Notes: a model not told the origin generated them from the letters alone. 56,783 nucleotides of DNA from Bacteriovoracaceae bacterium UBA4096 (GCA_002381945.1 DFXY01000006.1:1-56783); one strand, 5' to 3'; shown: positions 17,606-27,690, counted from the stretch's first letter. Numbers and translations are program-made.

Positions 17606-19807
17606 ATGGAATATACAGTTGGAAATATTGCGCCGATTTTTCTTTCCCCAGTAATCGCGTTTGTGATTAACGCTTTTTTTGGAAGAAAACTCCCTCGTCA
17701 GGGTGACTGGTTAGCAACACTCAGTATTTTTATTTCTTTTATTTTTTCTGCCAGGATCTTCGGAGACTTCGTTTTCGGCACTTTTGCCACCGATTTCTTC
17801 ATTCATAAGACCTTCACCTGGTTTGATCTTTCTCATGGTGCCAATATCTGGAAAGTCGATATGGGTATCTATATCGATAACATGGCCGCCATTATGCTTC
17901 TTATGGTCTCTGGTGTGGCCTTCTTAATTCACCTTTTTTCTACCTGGTATATGGATCATGATGAAAAGCACGGAAGATTCTTTGTGTTCCTTCCGCTTTT
18001 TACATCCGCTATGCTGGGTTTAGTTCTATCTGATAACCTATTCTCGCTTTTTATCTTTTGGGAAATCATGGGCTTTTGCTCATACTCTCTAATCGGTATC
18101 TATAATAAGAAAGAAGCCGCCGGAGATGCCTCCCTTAAAGCTTTCATGACCACGCGAGTAGGCGACGTTTTCTTACTTTTGGGTATGGTTGCCATTTGGA
18201 TGGTGATTGGAAGTGTGGCCTATGTGGATATTTACGCTGCTATCGCAGAAGGTAAGTTTGCTGGTCAAACAGTCATTGGAATCTCTTTAGCGACTTTTGC
18301 TGGTTTATGTATCTTTTTAGGTGGAATGGGTAAATCAGCTCAGTTCCCACTACATGTCTGGTTACCGGATGCGATGATGGGTCCTACTCCTGGTTCTGCT
18401 CTTATTCATGCGGCGACGATGGTTGCTGCTGGTGTTTATCTTTCATTAAGAATGTATCCACTAATGGTTTTGGGTGACTTGACTTGGTTTATTGCTGTTA
18501 TCGGTGCCATTACCGCTTTTGGTGCCGCCACCATTGCTTTGGTACAAACCGATATTAAAGCTGTCCTCGCCTTCTCTACTATCTCTCAGCTGGGATACAT
18601 GATGATTGGTGTGGGTGTTGGCTCCTATAATGCAGCCTTCATGCACTTGATCACTCACGCTATTTTTAAAGCATGTCTCTTCTTGTCTGCTGGTTCAGTC
18701 ATTCACTCTGTTCACGAACAGGAAATGCCAAAACTCGGTGGCCTTCGTAAGTATCTTCCGTACACTCACTTTGCGATGATGTGTTGTACACTGGCGATCG
18801 CTGGTATTCCATTCTTCTCGGGATTTGTTTCCAAAGACAGAATATTGGGTGATGCCTTGTACTTCGGTTTCATGGCAGGCCAAAATCCACTTCTTGCCAT
18901 CGTTCCTATTTTGGGTTTTGCGGGAGCCGGTTTAACCGCTTTCTATATGTTCCGAATGATGTTTTTAACCTTCTACGGTGAAAATCGTATGGGCCATCAT
19001 GACTCTCATGGGGATGATCATGCTCATGGTGATCATCATCACGGTCACGAAATTCATCACGAACACCTGGATGCTCGTTCTAATGTTCCTCTTCTAATCC
19101 TCTCAGTCTTCACATTGGGAGTATGGTTTGCAGGAAGTTTAACTGGTCAAGGTATCGTGAAAGTTTTTGGTGAAAAAACAGAATGGTTTAAAATTCTGGT
19201 TGAAGCTCCTAAGGTTGAGCGTTTTGTAAAACATCCGCGTGAAGCTTTTGGTGCTACAGATTCCAGAGTTAAAGCTGAACTACCGAAAGCTAAATATGAT
19301 CATCAGTCTGGTTATGCCGGTCCAAATCCAGATGATCACAAAATTCACACTGCTCACGTTGTAGGGGCATGGATGTCGATTGTTATCGCCTTCCTGGGTG
19401 TATTCATTGCTTTCTTGATGTATATCAAAAAATCAATCAAACCATTGGCATCAATGTTTCCGGGATATACCGAGACACTCAAAAACAAATACTACTTCGA
19501 CAATCTTTATGTGGACGTCATTATCAAGAAAGGACTACTGGGTCTTAACCGCTTCCTTTCATGGTTTGATATGGGAATCTTTGACCGATTCGCCGTAGAT
19601 GGCTGGGCCGCAGTCAATAGAGTCCTTTTTAAGGCTTCGAAGTGGTTTGACAACGTTGTTGTCGACGCCATTGGTGTTGATGGAACAGGTGTAGCGGTTA
19701 ATTTATTCAACTTGGTTTTAAGAATCGTTCAGTCAGGTAAGATTCAGTTCTACTTCATTATGCTGATTGTGGTTCTTGCTAGTTATATTTGGACAGTAAA
19801 TATTTAA
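17606..19807 (+). CDS. nuoL: NADH-quinone oxidoreductase subunit L
   Basis: Distal antiporter-like proton-pumping subunit with the long lateral helix; 733 aa. Core motifs are FIFWEIMGFCSYSLIGIY (key glutamate in helix 5) and GKSAQFPLHVWLPDAMMGPT, followed by STISQLGYMMIG with the channel lysines and histidines nearby. Between the core and the C-terminal lateral helix there is a histidine-rich insertion (HHDSHGDDHAHGDHHHGH and following, nt 18989-19072). The ATG at 17606 has AAGGG 6 nt upstream, better than a TTG at 17600. Confidence 0.96.
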   Translation: MEYTVGNIAPIFLSPVIAFVINAFFGRKLPRQGDWLATLSIFISFIFSARIFGDFVFGTFATDFFIHKTFTWFDLSHGANIWKVDMGIYIDNMAAIMLLMVSGVAFLIHLFSTWYMDHDEKHGRFFVFLPLFTSAMLGLVLSDNLFSLFIFWEIMGFCSYSLIGIYNKKEAAGDASLKAFMTTRVGDVFLLLGMVAIWMVIGSVAYVDIYAAIAEGKFAGQTVIGISLATFAGLCIFLGGMGKSAQFPLHVWLPDAMMGPTPGSALIHAATMVAAGVYLSLRMYPLMVLGDLTWFIAVIGAITAFGAATIALVQTDIKAVLAFSTISQLGYMMIGVGVGSYNAAFMHLITHAIFKACLFLSAGSVIHSVHEQEMPKLGGLRKYLPYTHFAMMCCTLAIAGIPFFSGFVSKDRILGDALYFGFMAGQNPLLAIVPILGFAGAGLTAFYMFRMMFLTFYGENRMGHHDSHGDDHAHGDHHHGHEIHHEHLDARSNVPLLILSVFTLGVWFAGSLTGQGIVKVFGEKTEWFKILVEAPKVERFVKHPREAFGATDSRVKAELPKAKYDHQSGYAGPNPDDHKIHTAHVVGAWMSIVIAFLGVFIAFLMYIKKSIKPLASMFPGYTETLKNKYYFDNLYVDVIIKKGLLGLNRFLSWFDMGIFDRFAVDGWAAVNRVLFKASKWFDNVVVDAIGVDGTGVAVNLFNLVLRIVQSGKIQFYFIMLIVVLASYIWTVNI

Positions 19808-19837
19808 GGTTTTTTTCTTAATAGAGAGAGGTTCGTT

Positions 19838-21355
19838 GTGAACGGAATACTGAATTGGATTTTATGGTTACCGATTATTGGTATGGTGGGTATTATTCTT
19901 ACGCCTAAGGCGAAAGAGAATGTCATTAGAATGATGACCCTGGTAACAACTTCAATAACATTGATTTTATCAATACTTCTGTATTTGAAGTTTGATACAT
20001 CAACTGCTGATATGCAGTTTGTGACCAAGCTTCCCTGGATTTCACAATTCCACATCAATTACTTCATTGGTATTGATGGAATCACAATGCTCATGACCTT
20101 CTTGAATGCGCTACTTTTCTTTATCTGTACGCTTTCATCATGGACTGTGACTAAAAACATTAAGGCTTACTTCGCTCTGCTTTTAATGCTTCAGTCGACA
20201 GTCTTTGGGGTTTTCTTCTCGTTAGACTTCTTCTTATTTTATGTTTACTGGGAAGTTATGCTTCTTCCAATGTTCTTCCTTATCGGAATCTGGGGTGGCG
20301 AAAACAGAGAATATGCAGCGATCAAGTTCTTCCTCTATACTTTCTTCGGTTCGATCTTCATGCTTGTAGGTATCATTGCTCTTTACTACGCTTCTGGAAA
20401 AGGTGTTGATTCCTTCAATATACTGGCCCACCAAGGTGGTAAATTTACAGAGCTTCAGGTTAACGTTTTCGGTAAGGACTTCTCTTTTGAGCATCTCTTC
20501 TTCTGGTTTATGTTCCTTGGTTTTGCCATCAAGGTTCCAGTATTTCCTTTCCATACCTGGTTACCTCACGCCCACGTTCAAGCTCCTACGGCGGTTTCAG
20601 TTATCCTCGCCGGCGTTCTTCTTAAAATGGGTACTTATGGTTTCCTAAGAATTGCTTTCCCAATCTTCCCGCAAGCGGCTGTTGAATATTCAACCATCAT
20701 TGCAGTTCTCGGACTTATTTCTGTTATATATGGTGCTTTCTGTGCAATGGCACAAGATGATGTGAAGAAGTTGATTGCTTACTCTTCAGTTTCTCACATG
20801 GGTTTCGTTATGCTTGGTCTTTCGGCCATGACAACTCAAGGGATGAACGGTGCAGTTCTTCAGATGTTCAACCACGGAACATCAACTGCCATGATGTTCT
20901 TACTTATCGGAATTCTTTATGAGCGCTCTCACCATCGTTGGATTGTTAAGCCAGATGGTTCTAAAGGTTACGGCGGTCTTTCAACTAAACTTCCTAAGTA
21001 CACAACAGTATTTATTATCGGTATGTTCGCTTCATTAGGTCTTCCGGGACTTTCTGGCTTTATCTCTGAAGCTCTTATCTTCTTGGGAATCTATGAGAAA
21101 TTCACAACAATCACTGTTATTGCAGTTGTAGGTCTCCTGATTGGTGCTGCTTATCTTCTTTGGATGTTCAAACGTATGTTCTTCGGAGAAGTTAATCCGG
21201 AAACAGAAGACTATGAAGACATGAACGCGCGTGAAGTGTTCTATATGATCCCACTTTGTATTTGTGTAATTGTGTTTGGTATTTTTCCAAGCCCACTCCT
21301 CAATGTGATGAAAGCGTCTGTAGGACAACTTGTTGATCTGTTGAGTAAGTATTAA
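19838..21355 (+). CDS. nuoM: NADH-quinone oxidoreductase subunit M
   Basis: Antiporter-like proton-pumping subunit (ND4 equivalent), 505 aa with about 14 helices. Motifs: FFLFYVYWEVMLLPMFFLIG with the conserved glutamate, AIKVPVFPFHTWLPHAHVQA, and KKLIAYSSVSHMGFVMLG. It starts with GTG; GAGAGG 7 nt upstream decides this. It lies 30 nt after nuoL and 12 nt before nuoN. Confidence 0.96.
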   Translation: MNGILNWILWLPIIGMVGIILTPKAKENVIRMMTLVTTSITLILSILLYLKFDTSTADMQFVTKLPWISQFHINYFIGIDGITMLMTFLNALLFFICTLSSWTVTKNIKAYFALLLMLQSTVFGVFFSLDFFLFYVYWEVMLLPMFFLIGIWGGENREYAAIKFFLYTFFGSIFMLVGIIALYYASGKGVDSFNILAHQGGKFTELQVNVFGKDFSFEHLFFWFMFLGFAIKVPVFPFHTWLPHAHVQAPTAVSVILAGVLLKMGTYGFLRIAFPIFPQAAVEYSTIIAVLGLISVIYGAFCAMAQDDVKKLIAYSSVSHMGFVMLGLSAMTTQGMNGAVLQMFNHGTSTAMMFLLIGILYERSHHRWIVKPDGSKGYGGLSTKLPKYTTVFIIGMFASLGLPGLSGFISEALIFLGIYEKFTTITVIAVVGLLIGAAYLLWMFKRMFFGEVNPETEDYEDMNAREVFYMIPLCICVIVFGIFPSPLLNVMKASVGQLVDLLSKY

Positions 21356-21367
21356 GAGAGGTTTTTT

Positions 21368-22834
21368 GTGATTGACCAATTATTTGGTTTTTTAGGCTAC
21401 TATATTCCCGAGGTCATCTGTATCGTTTTGATGACAACTCTTTTAGTGGCTGAATCTGCGGTTAAAGATGAGCATGCTCCAAGAACCAAGATTCATGTTT
21501 ATACACAGATTGTTCTAGGTATTGTTTTGATCAGCTTATTCCAGAATCTGGGAGAAAAGCCGCTTCATATTTTTCATAATGCCGTAACTATTGACCCTTT
21601 CAGCACCTTGATGAAAATCATTATGGTGGTAGGAACTATGGGGACTGTGTTCTTGAGCCATTCTTCGAAAGATATCTACACCAATCTTAAATCTGAATTT
21701 TCAATCATGGCGGTTGGGGTATTGATCGGTGGTATGTTACTGGCATCTGCCAACAACATGCTGACGTTCTATCTAGGCCTGGAAACGCTTTCAATCCTGT
21801 CTTATGTTATGAGTTCTTTTAAGCGGGATGAATCGACTTCTACAGAAGCTGGTATGAAGTATGTTCTGTACGGCGGTCTTTCTGCCGGGGTTTCATTATT
21901 TGGTATTTCACACCTTTATGGCGTTTTCGGTTCAATTCAGTTTGGAGAAATTGCCCGTCAAGTTCCAGGACTTGAAGGAGTCAACCTGGCGATCGTTCTT
22001 GTTTCATCAGTGCTCTTTTTTGTAGGTGTAGGTTATAAAATTTCGGTTTTCCCATTCCACATGTGGACGCCGGACGTTTATCAAGGTGCCCCAATACCGG
22101 TGACATCATTTTTCGCGATTGTTCCAAAAATGGCGGGTTTGGCAACTCTGGTACGAGTATCGTTCGTTTTCTTATCTGAAGGTTCTCCGCTCACTGTTTC
22201 ATGGGTTGGTCTGATATTAGTCATCGCGGCCATGACTATGACAGTGGGTAACGTGACTGCCATTGGCCAGACGTCAGTTAAGCGTATGCTAGCGTTCTCC
22301 TCGATCGGCCACGTCGGGATGATGATTTTGGGTATCGTGGTTATGAATGAATCTGGTGTTCAGGCGATTCTTTTTTACGGAATCGTTTATATGTTCATGA
22401 CCCTGATTGCTTTTTATATCACTTCACATTTATCTGATATGTATGGTTCAGATTCTTATGATGTTTTCCGGGGCCTCGTTTATAAACATCCGTTAATGGC
22501 CATTATTATGGCATCTGTATTGTTCTCGTTGGCCGGTATTCCGCCTTTCAGCGGTTTCGTCGCCAAGTTCAACATGTTTGCCGTGGTGATCGAGAAGAAA
22601 CATTACGGCATTGCGATTGTTGCAGCATTTAACTCTGTTATTGCTCTTTACTACTATATGAAGCTGGCCAAAACCATGATCTTTGGACAGGCCGATGGTG
22701 AGGAGAAGGTACTGGGCTTTACTCCCCTAAATCAAGCCGTCATTATTGCTCTTTTCATCCCGGTTTTATTTCTGGGAGTTTTCTGGGATTCGGCCATGGC
22801 CCTCGCAGGAAATGCGTCTCTTTTTATAAAGTAA
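21368..22834 (+). CDS. nuoN: NADH-quinone oxidoreductase subunit N
   Basis: Third antiporter-like subunit (ND2 equivalent), 488 aa. Motifs: LTFYLGLETLSILSYVMSSF with the helix-5 glutamate, VGYKISVFPFHMWTPDVYQG with the channel lysine, and QTSVKRMLAFSSIGHVGMMI. GTG start with GAGAGG upstream, as in nuoM. A strong terminator follows within 10 nt, so it is the last gene of the operon. Confidence 0.96.
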   Translation: MIDQLFGFLGYYIPEVICIVLMTTLLVAESAVKDEHAPRTKIHVYTQIVLGIVLISLFQNLGEKPLHIFHNAVTIDPFSTLMKIIMVVGTMGTVFLSHSSKDIYTNLKSEFSIMAVGVLIGGMLLASANNMLTFYLGLETLSILSYVMSSFKRDESTSTEAGMKYVLYGGLSAGVSLFGISHLYGVFGSIQFGEIARQVPGLEGVNLAIVLVSSVLFFVGVGYKISVFPFHMWTPDVYQGAPIPVTSFFAIVPKMAGLATLVRVSFVFLSEGSPLTVSWVGLILVIAAMTMTVGNVTAIGQTSVKRMLAFSSIGHVGMMILGIVVMNESGVQAILFYGIVYMFMTLIAFYITSHLSDMYGSDSYDVFRGLVYKHPLMAIIMASVLFSLAGIPPFSGFVAKFNMFAVVIEKKHYGIAIVAAFNSVIALYYYMKLAKTMIFGQADGEEKVLGFTPLNQAVIIALFIPVLFLGVFWDSAMALAGNASLFIK

Positions 22835-22842
22835 TCCTATAA

Positions 22843-22868
22843 AGGGGAGCTTCTGCTCCCCTTTTTTT
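22843..22868 (+). terminator. Rho-independent terminator of the nuo operon
   Basis: Perfect stem GGGGAGC/GCTCCCC with loop TTCT, extended by an A-T pair, then seven T. It directly follows the nuoN stop. Confidence 0.94.
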
Positions 22869-22909
22869 GTTTTACCCCCAAAAGTCTAAATTCCCTTATA
22901 ATTAATGCT

Positions 22910-25900
22910 ATGACGAAATACCGTATCCGACTGGGAACTGGTCGGGTGATTGGACCGTTTGTTAAAAATCAGCTTTTTGACTTAAAGGCCAAGGGACACA
23001 TTAAAGGTAATGAGGAAGCTCAAATTTTTCCAACTGGAAATTGGGGTCCAATTGCGACGTTTGATTTTTATCCAGAACTCATGGATGAAAATAAAACTGC
23101 AGTGGAATCCCCGGCACCCAAAGAAGAAACATTCATCATTGATCTAACTCAACTTCGAAATCAAAAAAATGAAAAAGAGCTGGAAGAGTTTGACCATGGC
23201 ACCATTTCAGTCGTTGAACAATTAACAGAGACGGTACGTTTACCCCCAGTCGAAGCCAGCCCTGTCATTCCTGAAGAATTGGATATTCCAGATGATCCAA
23301 CTCGTGTGGTGGACAGGCATAACACCGCAGTCACCAGTTCAGAAGAGCATCACTTTGATTTATCACAGGAGGACAATGGAGATAAAACCCTCATTAATCC
23401 GGTCGCCCAGCAAGAAATTGAAAGAATGCGAAAGCTTCAGCGTGAAGCCGAAGAAAAAATAGAAGCAGAGAAGAAAGAAGCAGAAGCTTTACGGGTAGCC
23501 GAGGAAGAGGAAGCAGAAAATCTCGCATTAGTCCTCGCTAAAGAAAACGAAGTTGTTTCGTACGATGAAGCCACGCAAGTCATTAATCTGGATAAGACAG
23601 GACTCTTACAAGATGCCTATGAAACGGAAACGACCATTGATGAAGAGCTAAGAAAAGTTCAGAAAAAAAGAGAGAAAGAAGAAGCTGAAGATGAAGCTGA
23701 AGACGAAACGGAATCTGAAGCTAAGAAAAAAGCAAAAAAGAAAAAGATTGTAATTATTGTGGCAGCACTGGCGATTGCTTATGCAGTTTTATTTCCCGAA
23801 GAAAAGCCAAAAAAACCAGCATTTCAGCATCTACAACCTAAGATTGTTTTTCCTATCCCTTTTGATAAGGCCGATGCCCAAAAATCTAAAGCGGAATTTA
23901 ACCGGGGCATTGAGCATTTTAATAGAGGCACTTACCCAGAGTTAGTTCAGGCGGGTTTGAATTTTAAGAACAGCTATGAAAATGATATGGAAAATAGCGA
24001 TGCGCTTAATTACATGGTCAGAACTTACGCGGAAGAATTGAAACATTCCAAAGACAATATGGCCGACGCTCAAACGCTATTTAATATTATACAAAGTAAA
24101 AGACCTTTTTTGGTTCAGAATTCCAATGGTGTCATTGGCCTAAACCTGTTTTACATGGCCATTAATAAACCTGCGGCTGCGATTGATGTCGTACATAAAT
24201 ACCTTAAGCTTAAACCCAAAGATCTAAGCCAGGATTTATTTGCTGTTTATGTTACGAGCTTAATCAAGCAGGGCAAGATTGATCTGGCCCGACAATTCTT
24301 CCAGGCCCTGGAAAAAGCTCCAGATAAAAATCGTTACGCCTACATCGCCCTCATTGAATATCTTTTGCTCAACCAGGAAACTGAAAAGGCCATGGAGTAT
24401 GTAAACGACGCCATTAAACGCAATCCTAACAATGTTGTGTTCCTGCTCAAAAAGGCAGAGATGCTGCTAAAAGATAAGAAGTTTAAGGAAATGGCCGCAC
24501 TCTTAAAGAAGGCGGAAGAGAAAGGACTTGAATACAACAACAGTAATCGCGCTAAGTTTTTCGAACTCAAAGGCTTAGTTTATGCTTTTCAAAAGAAACC
24601 CAAGGAAGCAACGGCATACCTGAACCGCTCTTTAAAGCTCTATGACTCGACTGACCTCCGCGCCATTCTCGCTACACTAGAAACTAGTAATGGTAAACTT
24701 GCAGAAACTGATAAGTTGATAAACGAAAGTAAGGCCTTCAGTCTTCTTCTCCAGGCCAAATCTTTTTTCAATAAAAGAAACTATGAACTGGCCTTAAGTT
24801 ATGCTGCTAAAGCGACGGATGCCTATCCGGGACACGTTCCCTCAGAACTCTTTCTTTCAAAAGTGCAGATGAGACTAGGTCTTGCCCAGCAAGCTTTAAA
24901 AACGATTGAAAATCTGCTGCAAAAATATCCAGATGACAAAGAAATCAACCTGGCCTTGGTGGATGCGTACATTGAAACTTACAAGTTTCATGATGCCAGA
25001 AACCGCATTGCCGTAATCTCCAGTACTGATATCAGAGATTCTTACGAATATGCTTCTCTTAACGCCAAACTCTTTTTAAAAATGGGCGATATTCTTCAGG
25101 CAATGTCCTGGCTTCGAAACTCAATCAGTTTAAATCCATTAAATGATTCAGATATTTTTCAGCTAGCGGAAATATCTCTTAAAAAGGCCAACTTTGATTC
25201 GGCCAGGACCTTCTTAAATAAGGTCATAGAACTGGATCCGGTTAATCCTGATTATCGAGTCACCTATGCCAAGCTTATTTATGAAACTCAGGACGATCGT
25301 GCAGCGATTGGATATCTCTTAAGTCTCCTGGATGAGTTTGGAGAAAGTTCAAAGATACTTTCTGAAATTGCGATCCTCTATTATCGAGCTGGTCGGGTCC
25401 GGGACTTTGAAAACTTTAAATCCAAACTTGAGAAGTTTCATTCTCAAGATAAAACACTTTATGAGTTTTTAATTAAGGCTGCCCTGATGGACGAGCGCTT
25501 TAATGATATTCCAGATCTTGTTAACAAACTTCTGACAATCGAACCAGGCGAACTTGAAGCTATGATGACTGCCGGTCGTGTGCTGTTTGAAAATGGTAAA
25601 TTAGTGGAAGCTGCCGAGTGGTTTAAGCGTGTGCGGGATAAAATGCCTTCTTATCCCAAGGTTCTCTACTATGTGGCCAAGATCAGTTATCTGAGTGGTA
25701 ATTTGGATAAGGCCCTGGAAGAGATTCAACTTGATATTAAAGAGAATGGCGAAAACGACGCAGACTTTGTATTCATGGCACAAATTAAACTGGATAAGGG
25801 CGAATACCTTGAAGCTGAAAATCTTTTTAAACGAGCGCAAAAACTTAACCCCAGATCTTATGATGCGATTGTCGGGATGGCCGATCTTAGCACCAAGCGG

Positions 25901-26107
25901 AGTAACTTTGATCTCGCGCTGGATCTTTATAAAAGAGCACTCAAGTTAAATGCCGAAGAGACCATCGTTCATAAAAAAATTGGGGATGTCTACCGACATC
26001 TGGGTCAGGGGACTCTGGCCATAGAATCCTATCAGTTGTATCTTGATATGGAACCTGAAAGCCCCTACAAACGTCAAATTGAAGCTTATATCAAACTCAT
26101 GCAATAG
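22910..26107 (+). CDS. GYF_2-like / single-TM / TPR protein
   Basis: A 1065-aa protein in three parts. Residues 1-57 resemble the GYF_2 (DUF4339) fold: YRIRLGTGRVIGPFVKNQ with a later GNWGPIATF. Residues about 60-275 are acidic, low-complexity and coiled-coil-prone (EEEEAENLALV and KREKEEAEDEAEDE type runs). One membrane helix (KIVIIVAALAIAYAVLF, near 280-295) follows a lysine block. Residues 320-1065 are TPR repeats (EKAMEYVNDAIKRNPNN, FDLALDLYKRALKLN). This predicts a cytoplasmic head and a periplasmic TPR tail bridging the inner membrane. The role is unknown; related layouts occur in predatory deltaproteobacteria. It ends 7 nt before serS, but co-function is not implied. Confidence 0.8.
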   Translation: MTKYRIRLGTGRVIGPFVKNQLFDLKAKGHIKGNEEAQIFPTGNWGPIATFDFYPELMDENKTAVESPAPKEETFIIDLTQLRNQKNEKELEEFDHGTISVVEQLTETVRLPPVEASPVIPEELDIPDDPTRVVDRHNTAVTSSEEHHFDLSQEDNGDKTLINPVAQQEIERMRKLQREAEEKIEAEKKEAEALRVAEEEEAENLALVLAKENEVVSYDEATQVINLDKTGLLQDAYETETTIDEELRKVQKKREKEEAEDEAEDETESEAKKKAKKKKIVIIVAALAIAYAVLFPEEKPKKPAFQHLQPKIVFPIPFDKADAQKSKAEFNRGIEHFNRGTYPELVQAGLNFKNSYENDMENSDALNYMVRTYAEELKHSKDNMADAQTLFNIIQSKRPFLVQNSNGVIGLNLFYMAINKPAAAIDVVHKYLKLKPKDLSQDLFAVYVTSLIKQGKIDLARQFFQALEKAPDKNRYAYIALIEYLLLNQETEKAMEYVNDAIKRNPNNVVFLLKKAEMLLKDKKFKEMAALLKKAEEKGLEYNNSNRAKFFELKGLVYAFQKKPKEATAYLNRSLKLYDSTDLRAILATLETSNGKLAETDKLINESKAFSLLLQAKSFFNKRNYELALSYAAKATDAYPGHVPSELFLSKVQMRLGLAQQALKTIENLLQKYPDDKEINLALVDAYIETYKFHDARNRIAVISSTDIRDSYEYASLNAKLFLKMGDILQAMSWLRNSISLNPLNDSDIFQLAEISLKKANFDSARTFLNKVIELDPVNPDYRVTYAKLIYETQDDRAAIGYLLSLLDEFGESSKILSEIAILYYRAGRVRDFENFKSKLEKFHSQDKTLYEFLIKAALMDERFNDIPDLVNKLLTIEPGELEAMMTAGRVLFENGKLVEAAEWFKRVRDKMPSYPKVLYYVAKISYLSGNLDKALEEIQLDIKENGENDADFVFMAQIKLDKGEYLEAENLFKRAQKLNPRSYDAIVGMADLSTKRSNFDLALDLYKRALKLNAEETIVHKKIGDVYRHLGQGTLAIESYQLYLDMEPESPYKRQIEAYIKLMQ

Positions 26108-26114
26108 GTGATCC

Positions 26115-27389
26115 ATGTTAGACATTAAGAAGATTGAAAGTGAATTCGAAACCGTTAAAGCAAGTCTCTCAAATAGAAATTTTGATACTTCGATTTTGGA
26201 TCAGGTCGTTAGTTTAAATAAACAAAGAAAAAATCTTACAACCGCTTCTGAAACCAAAAAAGCTGAAATCAATAAACTCTCTCGTGAAATTGGTGAGCTT
26301 AAAAAGAATAAGCAGGATGCTGCAGGACCGATGTCTCAGGTAACCGCTCTGAAAGCTGAGATGGAAAAAGAAGCTAAGGAATTGGATGAAGTTCAGGCCA
26401 AGCAAAATGAACTTTTACTGAATATTCCAAACCTTCCAGTTGCCTCTGTACCGGTTGGAAAAGATGAAGAAGAGAACGTCGAAGTTGCCCGATGGGGCAC
26501 TCCGCGCGAGATGGATTTTACTCCCGTGGATCATGCTGAACTAGGTGAGAGATTAGATATCTTAGATTTTGAAATCGCCACTAAGATTACTGGTGCCCGT
26601 TTCGTGGTTTATAAAGGTGCGGCTGCCCGCCTTGAGCGCGCTCTGATAAATTTCATGCTGGATCACCAGGGAAGCAAGGGCTTTACCGAAATGATGACGC
26701 CTTTTATAGCTCATGAAAGATCTCTTCTTGGAACAGGAAACCTTCCAAAGTTTGAAGATCAGCTCTTTAAGCTAAATTCGGAACAACCTTGGTACTTGAT
26801 TCCTACTTCTGAAGTAACCTTAACGAATTTAAAACGCGAACAGATTATTGATGAAGCGGAATTTCCATTTTTGTACGCCGCTTATTCTCCTTGTTTTAGA
26901 TCAGAGGCCGGCTCTCACGGAAAAGATGTCAAAGGCTTAATCCGTATGCACCAGTTTAATAAAGTGGAAATGGTTGCTATCACTACGCCTTCACAATCAG
27001 AAGAAATTCATCAGAAGATGGTTTCAAGTGCTACCGAGATTCTTCAGAAGCTAGGCCTTCCCTACCGGACTCTGGCCCTTTGTACCGGTGATATGGGTTT
27101 TGCGTCGCAAAAAACATTTGACCTGGAAGTTTGGGTTCCTAGTCAGAATAAATACCGAGAGATCTCGTCGATTTCAAATTGTGGTGATTTTCAAGCGAGA
27201 AGGGCCAATATTCGCTTCCGTAACAAGGAAGGCAAGGTTGAGTTCGCCCATACATTAAACGGATCAGGCCTGGCCGTAGGCCGAACTGTGGTGGCAATCC
27301 TGGAAAACTACCAGCAAAAAGACGGATCTGTTCAAATTCCAGAAGTTTTGGTCCCATATATGGGAGGAATTAAAGAGATTCGCAAATAG
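26115..27389 (+). CDS. serS: Seryl-tRNA synthetase
   Basis: Class II aminoacyl-tRNA synthetase charging tRNA-Ser; 424 aa. The N-terminal tRNA-binding coiled coil spans about residues 30-100. The catalytic core has motif 2 (CFRSEAGSHGKDVKGLIRMH followed by QFNKVE) and motif 3 (LNGSGLAVGRTVVAILENYQ). Two tRNA-Ser genes follow within 45 nt and 175 nt, so the enzyme and two of its substrates lie together. Confidence 0.97.
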   Translation: MLDIKKIESEFETVKASLSNRNFDTSILDQVVSLNKQRKNLTTASETKKAEINKLSREIGELKKNKQDAAGPMSQVTALKAEMEKEAKELDEVQAKQNELLLNIPNLPVASVPVGKDEEENVEVARWGTPREMDFTPVDHAELGERLDILDFEIATKITGARFVVYKGAAARLERALINFMLDHQGSKGFTEMMTPFIAHERSLLGTGNLPKFEDQLFKLNSEQPWYLIPTSEVTLTNLKREQIIDEAEFPFLYAAYSPCFRSEAGSHGKDVKGLIRMHQFNKVEMVAITTPSQSEEIHQKMVSSATEILQKLGLPYRTLALCTGDMGFASQKTFDLEVWVPSQNKYREISSISNCGDFQARRANIRFRNKEGKVEFAHTLNGSGLAVGRTVVAILENYQQKDGSVQIPEVLVPYMGGIKEIRK

Positions 27390-27432
27390 CGATTGTCTTT
27401 TTTCCAGACTTTATTTATATTAAATGTCCTGT

Positions 27433-27522
27433 GGAGGACTGGCCGAGTGGTTTAAGGCAACAGTTTTGAAAACTGTCGTGGGTTAACGCCTACCTGGGGT
27501 TCGAATCCCTAGTCCTCCGCCA
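27433..27522 (+). tRNA. tRNA-Ser(TGA)
   Basis: Complete cloverleaf: acceptor GGAGGAC pairs with GTCCTCC, then discriminator G and an encoded CCA. The anticodon loop TTTGAAA carries TGA at 27467-27469, closed by ACAGT/ACTGT. The long variable arm is typical of tRNA-Ser. The T-loop is TTCGAAT. Confidence 0.97.
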
Positions 27523-27562
27523 CTTTTAAATTTAATCTTGGTAAGTGATAAAAAACCACAAC

Positions 27563-27652
27563 GGAGACGTGGGTGAGTGGTTTAAACCACACCCTTGCTA
27601 AGGGTGCGATCCCGAAAGGGATCCATGAGTTCAAATCTCATCGTCTCCGCCA
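27563..27652 (+). tRNA. tRNA-Ser(GCT)
   Basis: Acceptor GGAGACG pairs with CGTCTCC, discriminator G, encoded CCA. Anticodon stem CACCC/GGGTG encloses loop TTGCTAA with anticodon GCT. The long variable arm contains the hairpin GATCCCGAAAGGGATC. It lies 40 nt after tRNA-Ser(TGA) and is followed by a terminator. Confidence 0.97.
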
Positions 27653-27690
27653 TTTTTTGAACTTTTAATCGCATATAGATTATTAAAAAA

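Noticed and set aside
20234..20554. 106-aa reading frame opposite nuoM
   Set aside because: Shadow of the repetitive codon pattern of a membrane protein; nuoM is certain here.
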